In this document: piece by piece, positions 36,333-45,100 of the stretch | How the letters are laid out: the number at the start of each line of letters is the position of its first letter | How positions within the stretch are numbered: position 1 is the first letter of the stretch | DNA from: Henriciella sp. | GTDB lineage: Bacteria; Pseudomonadota; Alphaproteobacteria; Caulobacterales; Hyphomonadaceae | Length of the DNA stretch: 64,000 nt | Reading direction: 5' to 3' | Assembly (NCBI GenBank): GCA_017642885.1 | Contig: JAEPOM010000001.1 | Location: 310,001-374,000, forward strand | Notes under the pieces: generated by a model | The model's input: only the letters and a program-made list of their open reading frames with translations | Databases searched by the model: none | Told to the model about the DNA's origin: nothing | Translations under genes and position numbers: made by a program

Positions 36333-37265
36333 CTACTTACGTTTCGGCGCAAACGCTGCGACAAAGGCCTTCGCCATCCGGCGTGTGGATTTCAGCTTGT
36401 CGCCAAGCTTGAGCGCCACGGGTGGTCCCATGTCAGTTTTGTTTGCGTCGACAATGTAAATCTTGCCTGACGCGTTGTCGCGTAGCACGTCGACCCCGCC
36501 CCACTCCAGACCGATCTCATCAGCAAATCGTGAGATCACGCGAATTTCATCTTCCGAGTAGGCGTTTTGGGGGGTGTCCAGCAGGACTTCCGCATTTTCA
36601 TTCAGGAATCGGCGGCCAATCGGGCGACGCTTGCGGAACACAATCGCGGGCTCACCGCCGCAAATGCAGCAACGCAAGTCTTCGATCAGGCCACCCTCAA
36701 TCTCATTATCGACGAGGACCTGATACGTCTTGTCGGCCTGAGGCGCGATTGGGCCTTCCAGGATGCGACCATCATGGCAGGCATTTTTCTCGGACTTTTC
36801 CACCATCGTGCCGGTAAAGGTCTGCGGGTCGACCGCCAGGCTGTACCCTGCGGCGCGCTCAAACGCAGCCGCGACGTTGGACTTGGAAATATCCGTGCAG
36901 CCGAAATTGACGAGTTTCGCGCCCGGCTTGGTCTTGGGAGGGGCGTGATTAGCCTCCGTCGAGTCGTCGAACTGAAATACAATGTCGGCGACGCTCGTGT
37001 CGGAAATAAGCTTCGCGCCAGACGCATGCATGACCGGCCAGATAAAGTACCAGGGGCGCGGTTTCTCAGGATAGAATGCGATTGTCGGCCGTTTGTGCCC
37101 GGAAATTCGTCGCCAGCTGCGCCAGGACTGAGCCAGAGTGTAAAAAGTCAGCCAGGTGAAGATATCATTGGCCAGTTCGCGCGTCGCAGGCACACGGTGA
37201 CCGGTCTTTTTGACCAGCCAGGCTCCGTCTTCATATTTAAAGTCTGTCAGCCAGTTTCGCGACAT
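36333..37265 (-). CDS. ATP-grasp-like protein of unknown substrate
   Basis: A 310-residue protein whose second half looks ATP-grasp-like: DKTYQVLVDNEIEGG, RKRRPIGRRFLNENAEVLLDT, and IGLEWGGVDVLRDNASGKIYIVDANKTDMGPP, where the late Asp/Asn pair is the expected Mg ligand set. The N-terminal part (PTIAFYPEKPRPWYFIWPVMHASGAKLI) resembles a pre-ATP-grasp domain. Similar uncharacterised alphaproteobacterial proteins are found, but no substrate is known. GAGGAG precedes the ATG, and the MBL hydrolase follows on the same strand. Assignment is from pattern only. Confidence 0.65.
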   Translation of the reverse strand: MSRNWLTDFKYEDGAWLVKKTGHRVPATRELANDIFTWLTFYTLAQSWRSWRRISGHKRPTIAFYPEKPRPWYFIWPVMHASGAKLISDTSVADIVFQFDDSTEANHAPPKTKPGAKLVNFGCTDISKSNVAAAFERAAGYSLAVDPQTFTGTMVEKSEKNACHDGRILEGPIAPQADKTYQVLVDNEIEGGLIEDLRCCICGGEPAIVFRKRRPIGRRFLNENAEVLLDTPQNAYSEDEIRVISRFADEIGLEWGGVDVLRDNASGKIYIVDANKTDMGPPVALKLGDKLKSTRRMAKAFVAAFAPKRK

Positions 37266-37341
37266 ACTTTACTCCTCGGCCTTCGCAGCGGCCTTTTATG
37301 CTGAACTCGCATTTTGTGAACACGCTAGCAAGGACTTTTGG

Positions 37342-37354
37342 TCACTTGAAGTGA
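37342..37354. promoter_or_regulatory. 13-bp palindrome upstream of the ATP-grasp-like gene
   Basis: TCACTTGAAGTGA: 6-base arms around a central G, 77-89 bases before the minus-strand start at 37265, followed by a second AAGTG/CTCAC pair. It may be an operator. The binding protein is unknown. Confidence 0.4.
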
Positions 37355-37384
37355 ATAAGTGCTCACAATTTTTTGAGGGTTGCG

Positions 37385-37795
37385 TTACAGGAGTGGCTTA
37401 AGCGCGGACAGATCATAGCCCGCACCTGCTGCAGCATCGACCACTTCATCGCCCATGCCTTGTCCGCCACGAGTCAGCGCCCAGGCCGAGATTGAGCGGG
37501 TTCCCGTCCGGCAATAGGCGAGAACAGGCGCAGGCGCTTCAGCCAGCGCCGCTCCGAAGCGTTCTAAAATGTCCGGGGTCGGCGCGCCTGCAAATGGAAT
37601 CGCCACGAACGTCAAGCCTAGTGCTTCGGCTTTGGCCCGAATGGCCCCCATTCTCGGCTGGTCAATACCGCCTTCGCCGTCGGGGCGGTTGGCGATCAGG
37701 GTCTTGTAGCCTGCATCTGCAATTGCCTGAACATCACCCTCATCAATTTGCGGCGCAACGGAGAATCCGTCTGTGACTTTGCGGATATCGGCCAT
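37385..37795 (-). CDS. TIGR01244/DUF442 phosphatase-like sulfurtransferase-family protein
   Basis: From the ATG at 37795 the protein is 136 residues: MADIRKVTDGFSVAPQIDEGDV, the family's opening with 'VAPQ.. D'. The central NRPDGEGGIDQPRM and the P-loop CRTGTRSISAW (Cx5R, the dual-specificity phosphatase cradle) are clear. Members occur alone or fused to beta-lactamase-type hydrolases and rhodanese proteins, and a role in sulfide or persulfide handling is proposed for some. Longer in-frame extension (35 codons) has no family match. It is 125 bases from the divergent OppB start. Confidence 0.85.
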   Translation of the reverse strand: MADIRKVTDGFSVAPQIDEGDVQAIADAGYKTLIANRPDGEGGIDQPRMGAIRAKAEALGLTFVAIPFAGAPTPDILERFGAALAEAPAPVLAYCRTGTRSISAWALTRGGQGMGDEVVDAAAGAGYDLSALKPLL

Positions 37796-37920
37796 GGGAG
37801 GAGCTCCGGTGTAGATGGGCGTTGACTTTGCGTCTGAGGACGTGAACGTAAGAAGTGTTGGCGGGGCTGCCAAGCCCTTCGTGTTGAATCTAATGCACAT
37901 AAACGTGGGGTTTCGGAACC

Positions 37921-38892
37921 GTGTCTGCCGTACAGCGTATCGCCTCGCGCATTCCCTGGGCTTATACAGGCCGCCGCCTCCTCATCGCCATCCCAACCCT
38001 GCTCCTGATCATTACGGTCGCATTTTTCATGATGCGTATGGCACCGGGCGGTCCGTTTGATGGCGAACGGAAGCTGAATGCGGCGACCGAAGCGGCATTG
38101 AACGCCAAGTTCGGGCTCGATAAGCCGCTCTGGCAACAATACACAGATTACCTCTGGGGCGTGATGCAGCTCGATTTCGGGCCCAGCATGAAAACGCTCG
38201 GCAAGAGTGTGAACGACCTCATCGCTGACGGCCTGCCGATCAGTCTGGCAATCGGGTTCCTGTCGATCACGCTCGCCATCATCGTTGGCACGGCGATGGG
38301 TATTTTCGCGGGCCTGCGCCAGAATACGGCGGGCGACTATTCCGTGATGGGGTTTGCTATGGCCGGGATCTCCATCCCGACCTTTGTGACCGGTCCGGTG
38401 CTGATCCTGATTTTTGCATTGACCTTCAGCGTCTTCGCCGTCGGGGGACTCGGGACGTATCCAAACATAGGCATGAGCTTTCACAATATGACCCTGCCGG
38501 TCATTACGCTCGCTTTGCCTCAGATCGCGATCATCTCGCGACTGATGCGAGCCAGCATGATCGAGACCATGCGCTCGGGCCATATCCGAACGGCGCGTGC
38601 CAAGGGCCTGTCAGAGCGCGATGTGGTGTTGAAACACGCCCTGCCGTCTGCCGTCCTGCCGCTGGTGTCTTATGTCGGCCCAGCCATGGCCCGTGTGATG
38701 ACCGGATCGCTCGTGATTGAACGGATTTTTGGTCTACCCGGCATGGGTTCCTACTTCGTCGATGGCGCCATCAACCGCGACTATACGCTCGTTATGGGAG
38801 CGCTGATTATCTACGCAACGCTGATCGTCCTGTTCAACCTGGTAGCAGATATTCTCTACGCCCTGCTCGACCCGAAGGTGAAGTATGACTGA
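37921..38892 (+). CDS. OppB-like ABC transporter permease
   Basis: This 323-residue inner-membrane permease belongs to the peptide/nickel family, with spans at about 17-40, 100-120, 135-155, 180-200, 245-265 and 287-310. Its C-terminal EAA loop reads IRTARAKGLSERDVVLKHALPSA, which contacts the ATPase. The large periplasmic loop GGPFDGERKLNAA matches OppB/DppB. The start is a GTG with a G-rich stretch about 10 bases upstream. The ATPases and binding protein expected for this system are absent from the neighbourhood. Confidence 0.9.
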   Translation: MSAVQRIASRIPWAYTGRRLLIAIPTLLLIITVAFFMMRMAPGGPFDGERKLNAATEAALNAKFGLDKPLWQQYTDYLWGVMQLDFGPSMKTLGKSVNDLIADGLPISLAIGFLSITLAIIVGTAMGIFAGLRQNTAGDYSVMGFAMAGISIPTFVTGPVLILIFALTFSVFAVGGLGTYPNIGMSFHNMTLPVITLALPQIAIISRLMRASMIETMRSGHIRTARAKGLSERDVVLKHALPSAVLPLVSYVGPAMARVMTGSLVIERIFGLPGMGSYFVDGAINRDYTLVMGALIIYATLIVLFNLVADILYALLDPKVKYD

Positions 38893-39787
38893 TACGATGG
38901 ACCTGACAGGCCGCAAGGAAGCGGTCGAAACGGCGATCCAGGGGGGACGCTCGCTCTGGGATGATGCGCGCGCGCGTCTGTTCCGCAACAAAGCCGCCGT
39001 TGTTTCCATGTGGGTGCTGGGCATTATCTTCTTCATCGCCGTGCTCGGGCCGTTCTTCTGGGTCCATGACTACCGGACGATTTCGAGCAATGTCGAACTC
39101 GCGCCGACTTTCGAGAACCTGCATTTGCTCGGCACCGATACGCAGGGCCGCGATAGCCTGGCCCGTCTGATGATTGGCCTGCGCATCTCGCTTGCGGTTG
39201 GCCTGGTGGCCACGATTGTTTCGCTGATCATTGGTGTAACCTGGGGCGCCGTTGCCGGCTTTGTCGGCGGGCGGGTCGACAATATCATGATGCGGTTCGT
39301 CGATGTGCTCTACGCGATGCCGTTCATCTTCTTTGTGATCCTGCTCCTCACCGTATTCGGACGGAACATTATTCTGATCTTCGCGGCGATCGGTGCGGTG
39401 GAATGGCTGACCATGAGCCGGATCGTTCGCGGCCAAACGCTCGCCTTGAAGAACATGGAATTCATCGAAGCCGCGCGCGCCACCGGCGTGCCATTCTTCA
39501 CGATTATTCGTCGGCACATTATCCCGAACGTGGTCGGCCCGGTCGCGGTCTATGTCACACTCACCATACCAGTTGTGATCCTGGCGGAGAGCTTCCTCTC
39601 CTTCCTCGGGCTGGGCGTGAACGAGCCGCTAACCTCACTGGGCGTGCTGATTTCCGACGGCGCCAAAGAGATGCAGGACAAGCCATGGATGCTGGCTGCT
39701 CCGGCTTTGACCATGATGGTCACGCTGCTTTGCCTGAACTTTATCGGCGACGGGCTGCGCGACGCGCTGGACCCGAAAGAACGCTAA
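38885..39787 (+). CDS. OppC-like ABC transporter permease
   Basis: This is the partner permease, 300 residues, with the OppC N-terminal extension (ARARLFRNKAAVVSMWVLG) and the periplasmic LGTDTQGRDSLARLMIGLRISLAVG block that follows the first span. The EAA loop is EAARATGVPFFTIIRRHIIPN, and the ending is FIGDGLRDALDPKER. It overlaps oppB by 8 bases. With OppB it would form the membrane channel for peptides or nickel. Dedicated ATP-binding and substrate-binding genes are not adjacent, so they must be encoded elsewhere. Its stop overlaps the argD stop by four bases. Confidence 0.9.
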   Translation: MTDTMDLTGRKEAVETAIQGGRSLWDDARARLFRNKAAVVSMWVLGIIFFIAVLGPFFWVHDYRTISSNVELAPTFENLHLLGTDTQGRDSLARLMIGLRISLAVGLVATIVSLIIGVTWGAVAGFVGGRVDNIMMRFVDVLYAMPFIFFVILLLTVFGRNIILIFAAIGAVEWLTMSRIVRGQTLALKNMEFIEAARATGVPFFTIIRRHIIPNVVGPVAVYVTLTIPVVILAESFLSFLGLGVNEPLTSLGVLISDGAKEMQDKPWMLAAPALTMMVTLLCLNFIGDGLRDALDPKER

Positions 39788-40977
39788 GTCGCGACTTCCC
39801 AGCTTCCCAGCGCCGCATCCATCACGCCAACCGCTTCCCGGACATCTGAGTCTTCGATAATCAGCGGCGGCGCGAGGCGCAGCACATTGTTCCCGGCGAC
39901 ACCGACGAGGAGGCCTCGTTCACGGCAGGCATTCTGAACCGGCTTTGGCAGTGCCTTCAATTGCAGCCCAGTCAAAAGCCCCTTGCCGGTAACTCCCGCC
40001 ACTTTGTCAGGATGGCTATCGGCCAAAGATTTCAAACCCTGCGCCACCGTTCCCGCTACGCGGCGGACCTGCGCCAGGAAATCTTCATCGGAGATGATAT
40101 CCCAGACGACATTGCCAACCGCCATAGCGAGCGGATTTCCGCCATACGTTGACCCATGACTTCCCGGCTGCATGACGCTGCCTGCGGCTTCCGTCGTCAG
40201 GCACGCCCCGAAAGGAAAGCCGCCGCCAACGCCTTTGGCGACACACATAATATCTGGCTCGGCATCAGGTGCCCATTCATGCGCAAACAGCTTGCCCGTC
40301 CGGCCCATGCCACACTGAACTTCATCATAGATGAGCAGAGCGCCGCGCTCGTCGCACAGCTTACGGAGTTCTGTCAGGCAGGTTTCAGGAATGGCGCGCA
40401 CGCCGCCCTCACCTTGTACAGGTTCGACCAGCACGGCGGCTGTCTTGTCGGTTACGGCTTTGTCCAGCGCCTCGTGATCACCGAACTCGACCTGGGTGAA
40501 GCCCGCCAGAGCCGGCCCGAACCCTTCAAGATATTTCGGATTTCCACCAGCATTGATCGCGCCAAGCGAACGACCATGAAACGCTCCGGAAAATGTGACG
40601 ATCTCATAGCGGTCGGCATCATCATTTGCCCAGTGGTATTTCCGGGCCGTCTTGATCGCACACTCAATCGCCTCGGTACCGGAATTGGTGAAGAAAACCC
40701 GATCTGCAAATGGTAGGCGCTCGCACATTTTGCGGGCCAGCTCTTCTCCCGCCGGAACGCGGAACATGTTAGAGGTATGCCAGAGTTTACCCGCCTGGTC
40801 TTGCAACGCTTCGACCATTGCCGGGTGAGAGTGCCCGAGCGCACTCACGGCGATCCCAGCCACAAAATCGAGATAGGACTTGCCATCCTCGGTGATCAGA
40901 CGGACGCCGTCTCCGCGCTCGAAAGCTTCCTCCGGTGGACGATAGACCGGCATGATGTGCTGGCGCGGATCGGACAT
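39784..40977 (-). CDS. argD: Acetylornithine aminotransferase
   Basis: This class III PLP aminotransferase converts N-acetylglutamate semialdehyde to N-acetylornithine in arginine biosynthesis, and some also act on succinyl-diaminopimelate. The 397 residues include DFVAGIAVSALGHSHPAMVEAL, FFTNSGTEAIECAIKTAR, TFSGAFHGRSLGA, EPVQGEGGVR, IYDEVQCGMGRTG and the PLP lysine in CVAKGVGGGFPFGA. AGGAGA precedes the ATG. It stands alone, away from argC, with a 531-base gap upstream. Confidence 0.93.
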   Translation of the reverse strand: MSDPRQHIMPVYRPPEEAFERGDGVRLITEDGKSYLDFVAGIAVSALGHSHPAMVEALQDQAGKLWHTSNMFRVPAGEELARKMCERLPFADRVFFTNSGTEAIECAIKTARKYHWANDDADRYEIVTFSGAFHGRSLGAINAGGNPKYLEGFGPALAGFTQVEFGDHEALDKAVTDKTAAVLVEPVQGEGGVRAIPETCLTELRKLCDERGALLIYDEVQCGMGRTGKLFAHEWAPDAEPDIMCVAKGVGGGFPFGACLTTEAAGSVMQPGSHGSTYGGNPLAMAVGNVVWDIISDEDFLAQVRRVAGTVAQGLKSLADSHPDKVAGVTGKGLLTGLQLKALPKPVQNACRERGLLVGVAGNNVLRLAPPLIIEDSDVREAVGVMDAALGSWEVAT

Positions 40978-41405
40978 TGGATTCTCCTGTCTGAGTCTGA
41001 AGTTTTCATGGCTTTGCTCTTCATCGCACGCTTGGCGAGCCTCTGACGGAAAGTCAACACATGGTCTGATTGAGGCACGAACTCACGGAGCATGCTACAA
41101 ATGAGACAAGATCATTCTAAGCCGCGAAGAATCCACACACGAATTTTCCTTACGAAATATTCAGGTGACAATTTCGGAATTCGCTATTGACGAAAAACGA
41201 TAAACTGTTATTGTTTTTCAATAATAAATGACTTGGCGGTTTCTCTCAATCCCTCTCTCCCCCTGAGCGTCGCTAGGTTGATAATTCTCACTCCAAACAT
41301 CTTGGCGGCTCCCAAACGGGGGTCGTTTCTTTTTGGGGGATGAAAATCTGAATGTTACGCCTTGGATGTCCCCGACCGGACTGTCCCAGAATGGCACAAA
41401 AGAAA
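40978..41405. other. AT-rich intergenic region between argD and the hisG terminator
   Basis: No credible gene is seen. Short minus-strand frames here run across the hisG terminator and lack codon bias. The stretch 41110-41230 is AT-rich relative to the surroundings and contains the hairpin at 41192-41219. A weaker AAACG/CGTTT inverted repeat followed by CTTTTT lies near 41316-41335. The argD promoter should be at the left end. Confidence 0.5.
41192..41219 (+). repeat. AT-rich 12-bp hairpin
   Basis: GAAAAACGATAA, a 4-base loop ACTG, then TTATTGTTTTTC. All twelve positions pair on the plus strand if one G-U is allowed. On the other strand the same position is an A-C mismatch, which suggests the plus-strand RNA is the functional orientation, if any. 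There is no plus-strand gene upstream, and no T-run follows. Confidence 0.5.
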
Positions 41406-41432
41406 AAGGCGCGACCATTTCGGTCACGCCTT
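41403..41432 (-). terminator. Rho-independent terminator of the hisSZG operon
   Basis: On the minus strand AAGGCGTGACC pairs with GGTCGCGCCTT (11 bp with one G-T pair) around a GAAAT loop and runs into TTTCTTTT. It lies 77 bases beyond the hisG stop. Confidence 0.85.
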
Positions 41433-41508
41433 GAAAAGTGATTGCAGCGTTTCCTCCCAGAAACTTGCAAATCCTGTATCGCCATAATGTCGCAGGTCGT
41501 CAAGCGAT

Positions 41509-42444
41509 TTATGACACCTGCTTAACAAATTTTTCGAACACTTCATTTTCCGGGTCGAAGACCTGGCTTACTGTTGTGATTGCAACAGATCCCGCTCCAA
41601 TACTGGCCAGGTGCCGCGCAGCTTCTCTGGCCATTGGAGAAGGGCACAAAGCCGTGCGGTCATTAAGCGAATTTAGTCCGAGCGCGGTCATTTCCGCTTC
41701 GCTGACCGGATGGGACAGCTCTAACCGCGCCAGGGTTGTCGCTCGTGCTGTTGCGGCAACGCCGTCCAACAATTCCCGAAGCGGCGCCAAGGCTGTCTCT
41801 GACCACTCAGCTTTCAAGGACGTTGTCAGCGCGGCCTGACTTTTCAGAATCACGCCGTCCTGCAGGATCTTCAATCCATTGGCTTTCAAGGTGGCCCCGG
41901 TCGAGGTGATGTCCACGATGACCTCCGCCGACCCGGCTGCGGGCGCAGCTTCGGTAGCCCCTGCACTTTCGACCAGCCGATATTCCCCCACCGCCCGCTC
42001 GGCAAAGAATCGCCGCGTCAGACTGAGGTACTTTGTAGCCACTCTCATCCGACGTCCATGGCGCTCACGAAACAAGGCCCCTGCCGCTTCCAGGTCCGCC
42101 ATGGTTTCAACATCAAGCCAGGCCGCAGGAACAGCCACGATCACATCTGCGCCGCCAAATCCGAGCCGGTGCAACACTTCAAAATCGGCCTCAGGTGAAG
42201 CCGATAGATCGTTCAACAAATCCTCGCCTGTAATGCCGAGATGGATCTGACCTTCAATAAGGCCGGTGGCGATTTCCCGGGCTGATAGAAGCATCACGTC
42301 GACATCGCCCAGCCCTTCGAGCTCGGCGCTATAACCGCGTCCGCCGCCCTTCTGGCGCAGCTTGAAGCCGCTCGCAGACAGCCATTGCTCGGACTTTTCC
42401 TTCAACCGCCCTTTGGACGGAATCGCGATCGATAAGCGGGTCAT
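41509..42444 (-). CDS. hisG: ATP phosphoribosyltransferase
   Basis: This catalyses the first step of histidine synthesis, ATP + PRPP to phosphoribosyl-ATP. The 311 residues show LSIAIPSKGRLKE, GLIEGQIHLGITGEDLL, RVATKYLSLTRRFF and the PRPP loop VDITSTGATLKANGL. This is longer than the short HisG (about 210-230 residues) that normally needs HisZ, yet a hisZ gene lies immediately upstream with an ATGA overlap. The extra C-terminal segment (from about 235) is therefore worth noting. It closes the hisSZG operon and is followed by a terminator. Confidence 0.93.
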   Translation of the reverse strand: MTRLSIAIPSKGRLKEKSEQWLSASGFKLRQKGGGRGYSAELEGLGDVDVMLLSAREIATGLIEGQIHLGITGEDLLNDLSASPEADFEVLHRLGFGGADVIVAVPAAWLDVETMADLEAAGALFRERHGRRMRVATKYLSLTRRFFAERAVGEYRLVESAGATEAAPAAGSAEVIVDITSTGATLKANGLKILQDGVILKSQAALTTSLKAEWSETALAPLRELLDGVAATARATTLARLELSHPVSEAEMTALGLNSLNDRTALCPSPMAREAARHLASIGAGSVAITTVSQVFDPENEVFEKFVKQVS

Positions 42445-43568
42445 GAACTTGCTCCCGAAACGGTTTCGAGGCGGTGCGGAATCACAATGCCGCCAATCGC
42501 GGTTGCGGTCACAGCGCCGCCAGAAAGATCTGAGAGCAGCGAATCATACCGCCCACCTGCCGCGATTGGGCGCTGCATCGCCGTTGCTGTGGCCCCGGTC
42601 GCGATCTCGAACACGAAGCCATCATAATACGTAAAGCGCCGACCGAATCGCGTTGCGAATGTCGCCGTTCCAAACAGGTTGGCGAAATCCGATCGCGCCA
42701 ACCGTTCGGTGCGCAATGAGAAGGTCTCCAATAAACCCTCCAGACCGTTCAGGCCCGCATCCTCGGCGAGCTTCTGTAGCGCAGCAGGCGCATCCTGGAA
42801 TGGCAGATCGAGAGAAAGAAGCGCGGTCAGAAACTCGTCGATTTCAGACGACAAACTCGTTTCGGCCGCAGAGGCGGCCTGTTGAGACAGGCGCTCCACC
42901 ACTTCATCCGACGTTCGTTCGCCGACGGGCTGCAGTCCTGTCATGGCATATATATCGTCTACAAAAGCCGCAATTTCTGTCCGGTCCATGCCTTTAAGAC
43001 GATGCGCAATTCCGGCCTGGCTGTCGGCGTGACCAGACAAGTATGCGCGAACCCCGCCTTCCTGACGGAACGCCCGTTTGAGACCAGCGGAGACATCGTC
43101 CGGCAATCCGAGCGTATCGACAAAACCTGGAAAGATCGAAAGATCGCCAAACGCGGTTTGTCCTGATGAAACTCCCGCCGCGGTACACGCGTCGGCCAAA
43201 GTTTCAAACAGCCAGACATCTTCGTCTACACCGCGCGGCGCGCCAAAACGTTCCAGGCCAATCTGTTCGTACTCCACCGGCTCACCCACAAGCGACGGCA
43301 GTCGAAAGACAGGCCCGCGATATCGCCGAATCGATTCCCCTGCGGGGTGGCTACCACGTGCTGAAATCTCGGCCTGCGCCACAGGCAGCGTCAGATCGGG
43401 ACGCAGCGCCCATTCGCGACCATCGCCGTCGGCGAAGGTACAAATCCGGCTGCGCACCACTTCGCCTGACAGCTCCAGCGGCACAGCAGCTTCAATGATC
43501 ACAGGAACGTCGACACTGTCGCCGCCCCGTTTTGCGATGGTTGAAAAAATCAGGTCGGAGAGGCTCAC
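42441..43568 (-). CDS. hisZ: ATP phosphoribosyltransferase regulatory subunit
   Basis: HisZ is a HisRS paralogue without aminoacylation activity that completes the catalytic and histidine-sensing complex with HisG. The 375 residues retain the class II fold: FADGDGREWALRPDLTLPVAQAE (motif 2 region) and RYDSLLSDL..GGAVTATAIGG near the end. The HisRS-type histidine loops are degenerate, as expected. It overlaps hisS and hisG by four bases each, so the three proteins are made in a coupled unit. Confidence 0.92.
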   Translation of the reverse strand: MSLSDLIFSTIAKRGGDSVDVPVIIEAAVPLELSGEVVRSRICTFADGDGREWALRPDLTLPVAQAEISARGSHPAGESIRRYRGPVFRLPSLVGEPVEYEQIGLERFGAPRGVDEDVWLFETLADACTAAGVSSGQTAFGDLSIFPGFVDTLGLPDDVSAGLKRAFRQEGGVRAYLSGHADSQAGIAHRLKGMDRTEIAAFVDDIYAMTGLQPVGERTSDEVVERLSQQAASAAETSLSSEIDEFLTALLSLDLPFQDAPAALQKLAEDAGLNGLEGLLETFSLRTERLARSDFANLFGTATFATRFGRRFTYYDGFVFEIATGATATAMQRPIAAGGRYDSLLSDLSGGAVTATAIGGIVIPHRLETVSGASS

Positions 43569-45040
43569 TGGTCCGCCTCCAGGATGGCCTGAATGCGAGC
43601 GATCATTTCTGCTCGCGGCGCTTCGAATTGGCCGGGACGCGCTTCGCGGTACTCATCATTGCTGGCAATCGCAGCCGCCTGGCGCGCGCCCTCTTTCAGA
43701 TCCTTGATAGTCACCACGCCCTTTTCCAGCTCGTCGCTTCCAACCATGATCACAGCCGGAGCGCCGCGGCGATCGGCATATTTCATCTGCGGGCGCATGC
43801 CGGAACTTCCCATATAGGCCTCCGCCCGGACGCCGGCTGAGCGCAGCTCCGTGGCGAGTTTAAGCGCTTCTGAGGGATCCTCACGGTCCATGTTCAGCAC
43901 AACAACTGGCCCATTGAGCGTTCCGATAGAGCCACTGATGGAGAACGCCGCTGCCAGACGGCTCACACCAACCGAGAATCCTGTCGCGGGAACTTTCTCG
44001 CCTGTGAAGCGAGCGACAAGGTCGTCATATCGCCCGCCGCCTCCGACTGAGCCGATCCGCACGGTGTTGCCGTCCTCATCGACCGTATCCTTGAGCAGCT
44101 CGGCCTCGAAGACCGAACCGGTATAATATTCCAATCCACGTACGACGGATGGATCGATTGTGACATCGCCTTCAGGGGCGCCGAGTGCCTCTAAACCGCG
44201 CGCGATCGCATCAAGCTCTGAGAGCCCGGCGGTTGCTTCTTCGCTATTGCCGACGGCTTGTCCGAGTGCTTCGAGCGTTTCGCTGCGCGTCGCGCGACCC
44301 GCTTCTGCAAATGCCAGCACTTGCTTGACCGCGGCGGCATCGAGTCCGGCCCCTTTGGTAAAGTCTCCGCTTTCATCCATTCGGCCAGCACCGAGCAAGT
44401 CCGCGACGCCGCTGGTGCCAAACTTGTCCAGCTTATCAAGCGCCCGCAGGATGGTTAGACGCGCGCTCTCGTCATTGGCGCCGACGTTTTCGAGCACGGC
44501 GTTCAGCAGACGTCGTGTGTTTACGCGGATGGTGAACTCGCCATCAGCTGCGCCAGCTGCGCGCATCGCTTCAGCCGCCATGGCAATCATTTCAGCGTCC
44601 GCATGCGCCCCGGCTGCGCCGACGGTGTCAGCGTCACATTGGAGAAACTCGCGAAACCGCCCAGGCCCAGGCTTCTCATTGCGCCAGACCGGACCTGCTG
44701 CATAGCGTCGGAACGGCTTCGGCAAGGTTTGCCAGTTTTCTGCAGCGAACCGGGCCAGCGGCGCCGTCAGATCGTAGCGCAGGCTCATCCATTGCTCGTC
44801 TTCATCCTGCAGCGCGAACACGCCAGCATTCGGACGATCATCGTCCGGCAGGAACTTGCCAAGGGCATCAGCGAATTCAAACGCCCCGGTCTCAAGCCCT
44901 TCAAATCCCCAGCGCCGGTAAACGCCGGTGATCTTTTCAATCATGGCCTGCTCAGCATGGATCAGATTTTCGCGCTTGTCCGGAAAGCCGCGCGGCTTGC
45001 GTGCCAGATCAATCGGTTTCGGCTGTTTGGTCTTGCCCAT
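43565..45040 (-). CDS. hisS: Histidine--tRNA ligase
   Basis: This class II synthetase charges tRNA-His. The 491 residues contain motif 2 SLRYDLTAPLARFAAENW and FRRYAAGPVWRNEKPGPGRFREFLQCDADTVG, the histidine loops LEYYTGSVFEA and GGGGRYDDLV, motif 3 GFSVGVSRLAAAF, and the C-terminal anticodon domain. It is first in the hisS-hisZ-hisG operon. A His-codon leader peptide and alternative hairpins lie about 200-270 bases upstream, with a tRNA-Gln gene between, so expression is probably attenuated by histidine supply. Confidence 0.95.
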   Translation of the reverse strand: MGKTKQPKPIDLARKPRGFPDKRENLIHAEQAMIEKITGVYRRWGFEGLETGAFEFADALGKFLPDDDRPNAGVFALQDEDEQWMSLRYDLTAPLARFAAENWQTLPKPFRRYAAGPVWRNEKPGPGRFREFLQCDADTVGAAGAHADAEMIAMAAEAMRAAGAADGEFTIRVNTRRLLNAVLENVGANDESARLTILRALDKLDKFGTSGVADLLGAGRMDESGDFTKGAGLDAAAVKQVLAFAEAGRATRSETLEALGQAVGNSEEATAGLSELDAIARGLEALGAPEGDVTIDPSVVRGLEYYTGSVFEAELLKDTVDEDGNTVRIGSVGGGGRYDDLVARFTGEKVPATGFSVGVSRLAAAFSISGSIGTLNGPVVVLNMDREDPSEALKLATELRSAGVRAEAYMGSSGMRPQMKYADRRGAPAVIMVGSDELEKGVVTIKDLKEGARQAAAIASNDEYREARPGQFEAPRAEMIARIQAILEADQ

Positions 45041-45100
45041 GGGGATGCCTTTGTATCGGTCGCGGTCCGTCTAGACGAAGCCGCCGCAGGTGTGAAGCTT

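Noticed and set aside
41218-41503. Two short minus-strand frames (69 and 71 codons)
   Set aside because: They cross the hisG terminator hairpin and show no family-like motifs or ribosome binding site.
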